The notes below the pieces were generated by a model, which had not been told where the DNA came from, made no database searches, and was given only the letters and a program-made list of their open reading frames with translations. DNA of 64,000 nucleotides from Marinobacterium lacunae (GTDB lineage: Bacteria > Pseudomonadota > Gammaproteobacteria > Pseudomonadales > Balneatricaceae). Each line of letters opens with the position of its first letter. The first letter of the stretch is position 1. Shown piece after piece: positions 52,319-61,317 of the stretch. A program made the position numbers and the translations under genes. The DNA lies in assembly GCF_000705555.1 (NCBI RefSeq), contig NZ_JMQN01000021.1:141477-205476 (forward strand), in the 5' to 3' direction.

Positions 52319-52855
52319 ATGGTCAACCATCCTACGAGCCTCTTGAAGCCATTGCGCAGGCTTTACTCAATCTGTGGCTACCTGGCCGGTGCATGCATCC
52401 TCGCGATGCAGCTTGTGATTCTCATACAGATTGTCATGCGCTGGGGTGGCGCTTCATTTGGCGGCGCTACATCGATCGCAGGATATCTTATGGGAACGGC
52501 AACCTTTTTCGCCTTGGCTTATACGTTCGACAAAAAAGGTCATATTCGGGTTGAATTACTGCTTGAGAGTTCCGGTCGCCTACGTCCGTTTCTGGAAAGC
52601 TTCAGCTTGCTAGCGGCTGTGGCCATCGCCGCATTTATCACTTGGCACGGATACGATTCTGCTTACTGGGCCTACACGTACGGCGACAAGTCTTCCGGGC
52701 AGGACGCGACACCCCTTTGGATTCCACAAGCGCTGATCTCGACCGGTGCTTTGGTATTCACCATATGTCTGGTCGATTATTTTTGTCGCAGTTTGGTAAA
52801 CCTGTTTAAGCCGCTACGCTGGGGCGCAGGGGCTAAACCGGTGAGGAGCCACTGA
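52319..52855 (+). CDS. TRAP transporter small membrane subunit (DctQ family)
   Basis: The start at 52319 is preferred: GGAG lies upstream, and the extra N-terminal residues from ATG 52262 have no ribosome site. It gives 178 residues with four membrane helices (about 19-40, 52-72, 93-113, 137-158). The TFDKKGHIRVELL block after helix 2 is typical of DctQ. The stop overlaps the DctM start. Confidence 0.88.
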   Translation: MVNHPTSLLKPLRRLYSICGYLAGACILAMQLVILIQIVMRWGGASFGGATSIAGYLMGTATFFALAYTFDKKGHIRVELLLESSGRLRPFLESFSLLAAVAIAAFITWHGYDSAYWAYTYGDKSSGQDATPLWIPQALISTGALVFTICLVDYFCRSLVNLFKPLRWGAGAKPVRSH

Positions 52856-54162
52856 TGGAATTTCTAGAGCTCGCTATAACGCTGCTTCTGGTGCTGTGTA
52901 TCCTGCTTGGATCGGGTGTATGGGTTGGTCTCGCGATGATTGGCGTCGGCGTCGTAGCGATGACGTTTTTCACCGGACGTCCCGTCGGCTCGTCGATGTT
53001 CAGCAGCATGTGGATGTCTTCCACCAGCTGGTCGCTGACGGCTCTCCCTTTGTTTATCTGGATGGGGGAGATTCTCTACCGGACAAAACTTTCCGAAAGC
53101 ATGTTCAAGGGGCTGAGTCCCTGGATGAACTGGTTACCGGGACGCCTGATGCACACCAACATTGTCGGTTGCACCCTGTTTGCAGCAGTATCCGGCTCAT
53201 CGGCTGCGACACTGACAACTGTCGGTAAGATGTCCATGCCGGAGTTGTCACGCCGGGGGTATTCGGACTTCATGACAATCGGTACTCTAGCCGGCGCATC
53301 AACCCTTGGCCTGATGATTCCGCCATCGCTGACGATGATTGTGTACGGTGTTATCACCAATCAATCCATACCCAAACTGTTCATCGCCGGTATCATCCCT
53401 GGGCTGGTACTTGCAACACTGTTTATGAGTTACATCGTTCTCTGGGCGCTCATATTCAAGCCCAAACTGGCCAAAGAGAAGAGCATGTCGCTAAGGGAAA
53501 AGCTATATGAGTCCCGTCTGCTCATTCCGGTATTCCTACTCATCATTCTAGTCATCGGATCGATGTATGCAGGGTTGGCGACAGCGACGGAGGCCGCGTC
53601 ACTCGGAGTAGGTGGAGCGCTGGTATTGGCAGCGATTCAACGCAGCCTTAACTGGAACTCGTTCATCGACAGCCTTTTGAATGCGGTAAAAACCTCGTGC
53701 ATGATCGCACTGATCCTCGCAGGTGCATCCTTCCTGTCGATGTCGATGGGCTTTACCGGACTGCCGAGAAGTCTGGCTGAATGGGTCGCTACCTTTGATT
53801 TGTCTCCGTTTGGTTTGCTGCTGGCGCTGATGGTGGTCTATATCATCCTGGGATGTTTCCTAGACGGTATATCGGCGGTTGTACTCACCATGGCGGTCGT
53901 CGCACCGATGCTCAGAGATGCGGGGATCGATCTACTCTGGTTCGGCATTTTTGTGCTGGTGATGGTTGAAATGGCGCAGATAACGCCTCCGGTAGGTTTC
54001 AACCTCTTTGTGATGAAAGGGATGACCCATCACAGCCTGGGCTATATAGCACGCGCTGCGTTGCCGATGTTTCTCATCATGATTCTAATGGCCTTTATTC
54101 TGATCGCTTTTCCGGAGCTGGCTACATACCTGCCCAGCATTATGAGCGACAGCCCCCGTTAG
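52855..54162 (+). CDS. TRAP transporter large membrane subunit (DctM family)
   Basis: The 435-residue product has about 12 membrane segments and the family blocks FAAVSGSSAATLTTVG, LGLMIPPSLTMIVYG and MVEMAQITPPVGFNLFVM. It is the sodium-coupled channel of the TRAP system. It overlaps the DctQ gene by one base and ends the IclR-controlled operon. Confidence 0.94.
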   Translation: MEFLELAITLLLVLCILLGSGVWVGLAMIGVGVVAMTFFTGRPVGSSMFSSMWMSSTSWSLTALPLFIWMGEILYRTKLSESMFKGLSPWMNWLPGRLMHTNIVGCTLFAAVSGSSAATLTTVGKMSMPELSRRGYSDFMTIGTLAGASTLGLMIPPSLTMIVYGVITNQSIPKLFIAGIIPGLVLATLFMSYIVLWALIFKPKLAKEKSMSLREKLYESRLLIPVFLLIILVIGSMYAGLATATEAASLGVGGALVLAAIQRSLNWNSFIDSLLNAVKTSCMIALILAGASFLSMSMGFTGLPRSLAEWVATFDLSPFGLLLALMVVYIILGCFLDGISAVVLTMAVVAPMLRDAGIDLLWFGIFVLVMVEMAQITPPVGFNLFVMKGMTHHSLGYIARAALPMFLIMILMAFILIAFPELATYLPSIMSDSPR

Positions 54163-54181
54163 TCTTAAAACAGCTGGTGAC

Positions 54182-54214
54182 GCCTTCCATCCTTGATATA
54201 TAAGGATGGAGGGC
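54182..54214. terminator. Inverted repeat after the TRAP operon
   Basis: GCCTTCCATCCTT and AAGGATGGAGGGC form a 13-bp stem with one G-T pair and a seven-base loop. No T run follows, so it may end transcription weakly or protect the mRNA end. Confidence 0.5.
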
Positions 54215-54290
54215 GATGCCATTACGTATCGATATTAAGTAAGCGCGTCTAGGGGGATTCTTTGGCGTCCACGCCTCGGTGGATAACAGG

Positions 54291-55253
54291 TTACCTCTTT
54301 TGCACCATCGCTTTCTTCGCTTGCTCCAACGTATCCCGATAAATCGTCGCCTCGCTCTCACCTGACTGCTCCACAGCCTCACGTGCATAGTGCACCGCTT
54401 CTGAGGCCTGGCCTGTATCGATCAGCGTTTGCGCCAAGTTATTCAGTGCTGGCGCGTAGTTGGGATAGAGCTCGGCCACCCGTCGGTATTGCTTGCCCGC
54501 GTCCTCTGGCTTGCCTTGAACATAGAGCAGGTTGCCGTAGCCCATCAGTATCTCCTTGTGGTTCGGCCACTGGCGGACGCCTGTCTGCCAGGCTTTGAGG
54601 CTATCTTCGGCGCTGGCTTGAGGTTCGAATGCCGCAGCCGCGAGGAAGTAGGGGGTTGCGTCAGGATGCGGTGGCAGTTGCCCTGGCTTCAAGGCAACAA
54701 CCGCCCAGCGGTCGCCCCGTTTCCAAGTGCGCTCGAACACTTTCATGCTCACCACATATCGCTCGATAAGACCAGAGCGCAAAATGATGTCACCTTCATC
54801 AAGGTCATACCCGATAACGACGGCGTAGTGCCACTGCGGATACCAGTCGAGCCCGAGGTTTTGCAGAACAAGCACCGGATAGCCGGCATCGACTGTTTCC
54901 AGCAATTGCTCCAGCGAGGGGGCTAGCCGGTAGGCAAGCCTTGAGTAATGCCGGGTTGCCGCGAGCATCTCCACCTGAAAACTGCCCTGGCGTCCGGGCA
55001 CAAAGACGCGGGGTGTCAGCTCATCCGGGGTTACCTTTACATCACTGTAGTTGAGGATGGTCGCCAGCGCCGCAGGGCCGCATTGGTACTCTTCCTGAGG
55101 GTGAAAAGGGACGTCTGTCAGCTCGTGTGTAGCGGGCAATGCGAGAGAGTCGCGGTTATTCATCAACGCGCTGGTTTGCGGAGCGGTGCTGCACCCGGCC
55201 AGAATCGCAACGAGCAAAGCGCCAAGCCCCAAGCGTATAAAAGATATGTTCAT
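54291..55253 (-). CDS. Lipoprotein with C39-like peptidase and TPR domains (PA2778-like)
   Basis: The 320-residue product has a lipoprotein signal (LLVAILAGCS, lipid-bearing Cys21). A papain-like C39 domain follows with the catalytic Cys in EEYQCGPAALATIL and His in YPQWHYAVVIGYD. The C terminus has TPR repeats (about 215-310; KPEDAGKQYRRVAELYPNYAPALNN). The layout matches PA2778 of Pseudomonas, whose neighbour PA2779 has a homologue just upstream here. It may cleave or bind a peptide in the periplasm; no substrate is known to me. Confidence 0.82.
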   Translation of the reverse strand: MNISFIRLGLGALLVAILAGCSTAPQTSALMNNRDSLALPATHELTDVPFHPQEEYQCGPAALATILNYSDVKVTPDELTPRVFVPGRQGSFQVEMLAATRHYSRLAYRLAPSLEQLLETVDAGYPVLVLQNLGLDWYPQWHYAVVIGYDLDEGDIILRSGLIERYVVSMKVFERTWKRGDRWAVVALKPGQLPPHPDATPYFLAAAAFEPQASAEDSLKAWQTGVRQWPNHKEILMGYGNLLYVQGKPEDAGKQYRRVAELYPNYAPALNNLAQTLIDTGQASEAVHYAREAVEQSGESEATIYRDTLEQAKKAMVQKR

Positions 55254-55304
55254 AGGTGTTGTGATAGGTAACGTCCGGGCTCCAGAGGAGCCCGGACATG
55301 AACG

Positions 55305-55694
55305 TTAGATGCGCGGGAATATATCGGTTACACCGGCGATATCCAGAAGAATCAGGATAAGCAGAACCAGTGCGATAGTACCCAGGGCGCCGCTACCGGC
55401 GGGCAGTTGGTCCATGCGGCCTTCGAGCTGGGCAAGTTCCGCTGGCGTCAGGCTGTTGATACGGTCCTGTACCGTGTTGGTATCGACGCCGAGTGCAATC
55501 ATCTGCTGTTTGACATCATCACGCATCAGCATTTCGCTGAGCTGTGCGCGTTTGGCATCTAGCTCCGTTTGGTTGGCGATCTGGTCAGTGCTGACGATAG
55601 CCGCATAAGCGGGCGCCTGAATACCGGTAAATGTGAACAGTGCGGCTACCATTGCCGCAATAAAACGGGATCGGGTCACCTTATGCAAGTTCAT
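55305..55694 (-). CDS. PA2779-like small membrane protein
   Basis: The start at 55694 follows AAGGAG and gives 129 residues. A signal peptide ends near residue 33 (APAYA). A helical region follows (TQTELDAKRAQLSEM-type, DRINSLTPAEL), and a C-terminal membrane helix (TIALVLLILILLDIAG) ends in DIFPRI. The arrangement is that of PA2779. The gene lies 51 bases before the C39-like gene, with which it is normally paired. Confidence 0.78.
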   Translation of the reverse strand: MNLHKVTRSRFIAAMVAALFTFTGIQAPAYAAIVSTDQIANQTELDAKRAQLSEMLMRDDVKQQMIALGVDTNTVQDRINSLTPAELAQLEGRMDQLPAGSGALGTIALVLLILILLDIAGVTDIFPRI

Positions 55695-55910
55695 ACAATG
55701 GACTCCTTGCCTCAATCTTGTGAAATGGCTACTTCAAACAGAAGTATAGACGCCCATTCGATAGCGATATTGGCAAACAGTTCAGCTTTTCGCCATTAGG
55801 GAGCTGAATCATCACCCGCGGTAGAGCGTTGATTGCATTGAATGCACGCCCAGGTATCAAACCAGGTATTTCGCCGCTTTCGCGGCATGGCCGTGCCGCC
55901 CCAGCTGAAC

Positions 55911-56576
55911 TTAGGTACTCGCCTGAGGGCGCTGATAGTGGAGAATGTTCCCCTTGTAAGGGGCATCAAGGTAGTCGGTGTGTTCGGGGCGGGTTTTGTT
56001 GAGCGCATAACCCAGACTGTCCATCGCTTTTGAGAACCGGTTCTGGTTGCCCCTTCCCGGATCCACAATAATCACTTCGCAGTAGTGGTGCGCATGGCGA
56101 TCTATGAATTCTGACAGAAGTGATGCATGTTCTGCCTCATACAGCAGGTCGCTGCCGATGATGATATCGAACAGTCCCATGCCGTCAGCATCGTCTCCCC
56201 ATCCTGTACGTGTAAAGGGGATTGTTCGGCCACCGTTTATGCGCACGTTTTCGGTCAAAAAACCGCCTGCTTCAGGGTGATAATCGGTCGCGCTTATATC
56301 GGCATTACGCTGGTTCAGTAAAAGGCTTGAAAGCCCGATGCCGCAGCCGACTTCCAGTATCCGTTTACCTTTGATCTCGTAATCGATCATGTGGTGTGCC
56401 AGCACCTGACCGGATGCCCAGACGATACCAAAGATGGGCCAGGTCGCAGATGAGATCCCAAGACCTTCTGCAACGCCCTCTTTATCGCTGAATTGCTGAT
56501 TATCGCGCAGAGTACGCAGGTGAATATCGTGACCGCCGATTTCCAGGGTCTGGTATCGCAAACGAAGAGAGGGCAT
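55911..56576 (-). CDS. Class I SAM-dependent methyltransferase (METTL21/nicotinamide-methyltransferase-like)
   Basis: From ATG 56576 the product has 221 residues; a GTG at 56606 would add ten. The SAM-binding motif is ILEVGCGIGLSSLLL, and IIIGSDLLYE is the post-motif typical of the Methyltransf_16 group, which often methylates lysine residues in proteins. Neither start has a strong ribosome site. Its target is unknown. Confidence 0.8.
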   Translation of the reverse strand: MPSLRLRYQTLEIGGHDIHLRTLRDNQQFSDKEGVAEGLGISSATWPIFGIVWASGQVLAHHMIDYEIKGKRILEVGCGIGLSSLLLNQRNADISATDYHPEAGGFLTENVRINGGRTIPFTRTGWGDDADGMGLFDIIIGSDLLYEAEHASLLSEFIDRHAHHYCEVIIVDPGRGNQNRFSKAMDSLGYALNKTRPEHTDYLDAPYKGNILHYQRPQAST

Positions 56577-56676
56577 GGAGTTACCAAGGCATGAGTTTAT
56601 AGGCACGAGTGAGAGCTGTGCCTGTAAGTCCCCACGGGTAAGGTGTCAGCTTACTCTTTGCCCTCTGCCGTGTCTA

Positions 56677-56697
56677 ACCGGTCCCGGAGAGACCGGT
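56677..56697 (-). terminator. Possible hairpin after rhlE
   Basis: ACCGGTC and GACCGGT form a seven-base stem with a seven-base loop, nine bases after the rhlE stop. The T run is poor, so the call is weak. Confidence 0.3.
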
Positions 56698-56705
56698 CGA
56701 TGGGG

Positions 56706-58004
56706 TTAGCGCTGCTTGTTGCCCCGTGGAGTATTTGAGGCGCCTTTGCTGCGTGGCTGATGGCCACGATGAGTATCGCCTGAGCGCTGTCCGTCGCGGT
56801 GCTGGGGCTTGGGTTTCTTGGGACGGCTGCGACGGGCAGGACGCGTGTCCAAACGTGATTCCGGTAGCGCATGAGTGGGGTCGAAACCATCGACAACCTC
56901 GCGTGTGAGCAGCTGATTGATCAGACGCTCGATCGCGCGAAGCTGATCGATCTCGTCGGCACACACTAGCGAAACCGCCTGACCGGTGGCGCCGGCACGG
57001 CCGGTACGACCTATACGGTGAACATAGTCTTCCGGTACGTTGGGCAGATCGAAATTTACCACCTGAGGCAGCTGGTCGATGTCGAGTCCGCGGGCTGCAA
57101 TATCGGTGGCGACCAGTGCCTGCAGGGTGTTGGTCTTGAATTCGTTCAGTGCCTTGGTACGCGCATTCTGGCTCTTGTTGCCGTGGATCGCTGCCGCTTT
57201 GATACCGGCTTTTTCAAGCTGTGTCGTCAGCTTGTTGGCGCCATGCTTGGTGCGTGTAAACACGAGCACCTGATGCCAGCCGTGATCCTTGATCAACTTG
57301 ATCAGCACCGGGGCCTTGGCGTTTTTGTCCACCGGAGAGATCCACTGTTTCACTGTTTCGGCAGTGGAGTTGCGCGGTGTAACCGAAATTTCGACCGGCT
57401 CATGCACCAGACCCTTGGCGAGCTCGCGTATCTCTTTGGAGAAGGTGGCCGAAAACAGCAGGTTCTGCCTCTTTGGCGGCAACAGCGCCAGAATCCGTTT
57501 GATATCGTGGATAAAGCCCATATCGAGCATGCGGTCCGCTTCGTCCAGCACCAGCACTTCAAGTTGGTTAAAACGAACGGCGTTCTGCTTGTAGAGATCC
57601 AGCAGACGACCGGGCGTTGCAATCAGCAGGTCGACGCCCTTGCGCAAGGCGATCATTTGCGGGTTGATGCTGACGCCACCAAATACCACGGTGGAGCGCA
57701 ACGGCAGGTGCTTACCGTAGGTGCGGACACTCTCGGCAACCTGTGCTGCAAGTTCACGGGTCGGGGTCAGGATCAGTGTACGTACCTGATTGGGCTTGGC
57801 ACGCTCACCGGTGAGTAGACGCTCGAGAATCGGCAGCGTGAAGCCTGCGGTTTTGCCGGTACCGGTCTGGGCGGCGGCCATCACGTCCTTGCCCTCCAGC
57901 ACTGCGGGAATCGCTTGCTGCTGTATGGGGGAAGGGGTGTCGTAACCCTGTTCGGCAACGGCTTTCAGAATAGGGTCGGACAGGCCGAGACTGGCAAAAC
58001 TCAT
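56706..58004 (-). CDS. rhlE: DEAD-box RNA helicase RhlE
   Basis: The 432-residue product has all DEAD-box motifs in order: a Q motif ([11 protein letters not shown]), [31 protein letters not shown], and [11 protein letters not shown] basic tail after about residue 375 ([17 protein letters not shown]) is typical of RhlE and helps RNA binding. It acts in ribosome assembly and RNA turnover, particularly in the cold. Confidence 0.93.
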   Translation of the reverse strand: MSFASLGLSDPILKAVAEQGYDTPSPIQQQAIPAVLEGKDVMAAAQTGTGKTAGFTLPILERLLTGERAKPNQVRTLILTPTRELAAQVAESVRTYGKHLPLRSTVVFGGVSINPQMIALRKGVDLLIATPGRLLDLYKQNAVRFNQLEVLVLDEADRMLDMGFIHDIKRILALLPPKRQNLLFSATFSKEIRELAKGLVHEPVEISVTPRNSTAETVKQWISPVDKNAKAPVLIKLIKDHGWHQVLVFTRTKHGANKLTTQLEKAGIKAAAIHGNKSQNARTKALNEFKTNTLQALVATDIAARGLDIDQLPQVVNFDLPNVPEDYVHRIGRTGRAGATGQAVSLVCADEIDQLRAIERLINQLLTREVVDGFDPTHALPESRLDTRPARRSRPKKPKPQHRDGQRSGDTHRGHQPRSKGASNTPRGNKQR

Positions 58005-58083
58005 GGATAACTCTCTGGTAAGAATAGGGTTCGCTGGCGCGAAAGAGGAAGGCGCGCAGCTTACCCTAAAGCGGCGGGATTAG

Positions 58084-59307
58084 CTATTTCGATTCAGGGT
58101 CACTTTCCAGCCGATCACGTCGTAACAGCGTTGGAAACCAGTAGCCCCAGAGCGCCACGATGCCCAGAGTGCCGACGCCTCCGATCAGGATAGCCGGTAC
58201 CGCACCAACCCATGCCGCCAATACGCCGGATTCAAACTCGCCCAACTGATTGGAGGTACTGATAAAAAAGGAGTTCACGGCGCTGACTCGGCCGCGCATC
58301 TCGTCGGGTGTTTCGAGCTGAACCAGCGTTGATCGGATCACCACACTGACCATATCGGCAGCGCCCATCACCATCAACGCCAGCACCGAAAGCCAAAGGG
58401 TTTGTGAGACGCCGAATAGGATGGTCATCGCGCCGAAGATTGCCACCGAAATGAACATCTTGATGCCGACCCGGTTGCCGACCGGACGCCAGGCCAGATA
58501 GATCGACATCAGCATTGCACCCACCGCAATGGAGCTGCGCAGCACACCCAGGCCCCAAGGGCCGGTTTCGAGCACATCGCGGGCAATAATGGGCAGCAGG
58601 GATGTCACGCTGCCGATCAGCACCGCGAACATGTCCAGCGAGATAGAGCCGAATATGACCGGATTACGCCAGGTAAAGCGCAACCCGCCGAGCAATGAAT
58701 CCAGCGTGACAGGTTGTCTTGGTCGCTGCTCACGACGGTAGTCGAGCTTGAACAGGATCACGGCGGACAACAGGCTGCACAGTACACTGCTGGTATAAAG
58801 CGCACCGGCACCCCAGATGTAGATAATGCCGCCGATGGCAGGGCCGATAATGGTGGTGGCCTCGCGGCCAGAGGCAGTCCAAGTCATCGCTTTTGCAAGC
58901 AGCGCCTGACCGACGATGTTGGGCACCATCGCTTGGGTAGCCGGCATCTCGAAGGCCCTCGATATGCCCATCGCGATACAGCAGCCGTAGATGATCTCGG
59001 CCGTAATACTGCCGAGCATACTGGTAATCGCCAGCACGGCGATGCTCAGAGTCATCAACGCCCTGCTGATCAGCATGATCGCTTGGCGGTCATGGTTATC
59101 GGCGACGTGTCCTGCATACAGCGTCAGAAACAACTGTGGCGCGTAGCGGGCCAAGCCCACGAGCCCAAGACTGAGCGCGCTATCGGTCAGGTTATAGATC
59201 TGCCATCCCATCCCCACCAACAGCATCTGGAAGGCAAAGGATGCGGCCATCTGACCGATCCAGAAGCGCATGAAGGCGCGGTGTTTCAACAGCGAGGGAG
59301 ATGTCAT
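58084..59307 (-). CDS. MFS exporter (EntS/MFS_3-like)
   Basis: The 407-residue product has 12 hydrophobic segments. The N terminus (HRAFMRFWIGQMAASFAFQM) and the GHVADNHDRQAIM loop between helices 2 and 3 fit the MFS_3 group, which includes the enterobactin exporter EntS. Its substrate is unknown. It is transcribed in the same direction as rhlE but 79 bases before it, and is not clearly in an operon with it. Confidence 0.85.
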   Translation of the reverse strand: MTSPSLLKHRAFMRFWIGQMAASFAFQMLLVGMGWQIYNLTDSALSLGLVGLARYAPQLFLTLYAGHVADNHDRQAIMLISRALMTLSIAVLAITSMLGSITAEIIYGCCIAMGISRAFEMPATQAMVPNIVGQALLAKAMTWTASGREATTIIGPAIGGIIYIWGAGALYTSSVLCSLLSAVILFKLDYRREQRPRQPVTLDSLLGGLRFTWRNPVIFGSISLDMFAVLIGSVTSLLPIIARDVLETGPWGLGVLRSSIAVGAMLMSIYLAWRPVGNRVGIKMFISVAIFGAMTILFGVSQTLWLSVLALMVMGAADMVSVVIRSTLVQLETPDEMRGRVSAVNSFFISTSNQLGEFESGVLAAWVGAVPAILIGGVGTLGIVALWGYWFPTLLRRDRLESDPESK

Positions 59308-59847
59308 TGGCTATCCGTGGCGGCAGGAGGAGCGGTTAGGTCGGTGATGCAAGTACGAATGGGAATTATTTTAACGGATCGCCGAAGCGTGCGGCTATGG
59401 ATTTTGCTGCCAGGGGTATTCGAATAATGCGTACAGGCGTCTTGAGGCGCCACGCGCGGGACGCACTTGAGGGAGCCGCGGCTGAGGCGAGAGGCTGGCC
59501 AATTCACTAACACATGATGAGGCATTAGTGACGCCCAAAACATCCATACATTTTTAATCGATTGGCTGCGCAAATTTAAATTTTACAACTCTCAGGTATT
59601 TACATACATTGGTGACATACAAAACAATTGATTTTTCATCGATTACGTTCTGCCGTTATTAATCAATAAGAGCTTATTAAAGCAAGCACTGAATATTTAC
59701 CGGAGGTCTTATGGTTTGAATAAGCATCATATGTTGCGCTCAAGCATATGACGCTGAATATATAAATAAGCTAGACATACGCAATACGCCTAAATCTGAA
59801 TATTAAAAAAACAAAAATGCCTATTTTGGGATGGGCCGGGGATTTCT
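59308..59847. other. Long AT-rich upstream region of the porin gene
   Basis: This 540-base stretch has no long reading frame of its own. The left third is GC-rich and adjoins the exporter; the rest is AT-rich and probably regulatory. It includes a 16-bp motif, AAATTTAAATTTTACA (59572-59587), that recurs with one change in front of the LysR gene. At 59700-59719 CGGAGGTCTT is followed by ATGGTTTGA, a two-codon frame behind a strong ribosome site, perhaps the relic of a start or a leader minigene. Confidence 0.5.
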
Positions 59848-61179
59848 ATGTCTGTTGTAAATATGCTTAATAATAAATATGTCCATGAGAATTCAGTTCG
59901 CGACTGCTCTGGTAAACACGCTTCACGCATATCGGCACTCTCGCGAACCGTAATCGCCACGCTCTTTCTCGGCGGTTCTACCTACGCTCTGGCCGATGTC
60001 GGGGTTTACGAAAAAGCGCCGGAAGAAGGCGGTTACGTTGCTGTCGGCTTTTTCGGTCATGCGGGGTTTTCGTCTGTCGACTACTCGGATTCAACGAACC
60101 CTCTGGAGGCGAAAGACGCGATTAACGATAGTACACCCCATTACTACTATGGGTCCTTGTCCGTCGACCCCGCTTACAAATTTACCTCGAGCCGCTTTGG
60201 TCCTATGGAGCTGAAGCTTCACACGGCCTTCCAGCTCGACAATGCCTGGCTCGATAACGATCAGGTGGATGAGCTCTCTCTGCTACTCGATAGCAAGCGG
60301 TACGGGATGCTTTACCTGGGCGAGGATGACGGGGCAGCCGACCGGCTCAAGCCGAAACAGTCTGGTCGGGCAGGGCTGGCGGTCGGTCATGGTGCGTTCA
60401 CGGGCATTATCCCCTGGTGGGGGAACCTTCCCTACGCAGGCGGCCATCTTCGCCGCTCTGAATACGACTGGGACTGGCCAAACGGGATAGTGGGTGGCGA
60501 TTGGAGATCCTTCTCCCGTGATACACAGGATGCGATCAAGATCGGCTACCAGTCACCTGTGCTATCCGGCTTCCAGTTCGGTGTGTCTATGAACCTGCAA
60601 AACACCTACGAGGGCTTTGCCGGAAAAGGCACTGCGCCTGCTCAGCAGGACAGTTGGAGCCGTCTTGGGTTCAAGAACGACGAGTATGAGATGGCACTTC
60701 AGTGGAACGGTGTCACATCAAACGGACTGATTCTAAGCACCGGCCTGACACATAACTCTGTTCATGTCGTAAACGCCGATATGCTGCAGAAAAGCACGGA
60801 TGTCGGGTTCAAAGTCGGCAAGAAATTGAGCGATGGCGCGATGCTCAGTACGAGCGTCTATTACGCGTACGAAAAGTACGATAATGATGTTTCCGATATT
60901 CACACCGACGACAGGCAGATTCACTGGGGTGTGGACTGGAGCAAAGGCAAATGGAAAGTGGGCGCCAACTACCTGAAGGCCTGGGACTCTTATAACCCAC
61001 CTGCAACTGTCCAACTTGGCGGTGGCGGCAACGAAGGCTATAGCCTCGGAGCGGACTACAAGCTGGCAAAAGGTTTAACGGTCGGTGCCGGTATCATACA
61101 TGCAAAGAACGATGGCGGAGAGGAAGCTACCGAAGTGGGTGTGAACCTCAGCTATCGATTCAAGCGAATGATTTACTGA
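59848..61179 (+). CDS. Gram-negative porin
   Basis: The 443-residue product has an unusually long N-terminal region before its signal cleavage (about residue 49, in STYALADV), so a later start may be used; no better ribosome site is clear. The mature chain is a beta barrel with loop signatures of general porins (YGMLYLGEDDGAADRLKP, typical of the constriction region) and many aromatic girdle residues, and it ends in Tyr. It should sit in the outer membrane. Its neighbours suggest uptake of a sulfate ester. Confidence 0.83.
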   Translation: MSVVNMLNNKYVHENSVRDCSGKHASRISALSRTVIATLFLGGSTYALADVGVYEKAPEEGGYVAVGFFGHAGFSSVDYSDSTNPLEAKDAINDSTPHYYYGSLSVDPAYKFTSSRFGPMELKLHTAFQLDNAWLDNDQVDELSLLLDSKRYGMLYLGEDDGAADRLKPKQSGRAGLAVGHGAFTGIIPWWGNLPYAGGHLRRSEYDWDWPNGIVGGDWRSFSRDTQDAIKIGYQSPVLSGFQFGVSMNLQNTYEGFAGKGTAPAQQDSWSRLGFKNDEYEMALQWNGVTSNGLILSTGLTHNSVHVVNADMLQKSTDVGFKVGKKLSDGAMLSTSVYYAYEKYDNDVSDIHTDDRQIHWGVDWSKGKWKVGANYLKAWDSYNPPATVQLGGGGNEGYSLGADYKLAKGLTVGAGIIHAKNDGGEEATEVGVNLSYRFKRMIY

Positions 61180-61238
61180 TCCAACGCAGCATTCAACTTT
61201 TGTACGCCCAAAAGCACCACTATTATGGGGTTACTGAT

Positions 61239-61255
61239 AAACGATTCTATCGTTT
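61239..61255. promoter_or_regulatory. Short perfect inverted repeat between the porin and sulfatase genes
   Basis: AAACGAT and ATCGTTT pair around TCT. It could be a weak terminator for the porin or an operator for the sulfatase gene, which starts 63 bases later. Confidence 0.35.
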
Positions 61256-61317
61256 TGAAAGTACCCCAATTTTTTTAATTATATTATGTTGGGTGTCCAT
61301 AAATACCAGAGGCTAAT

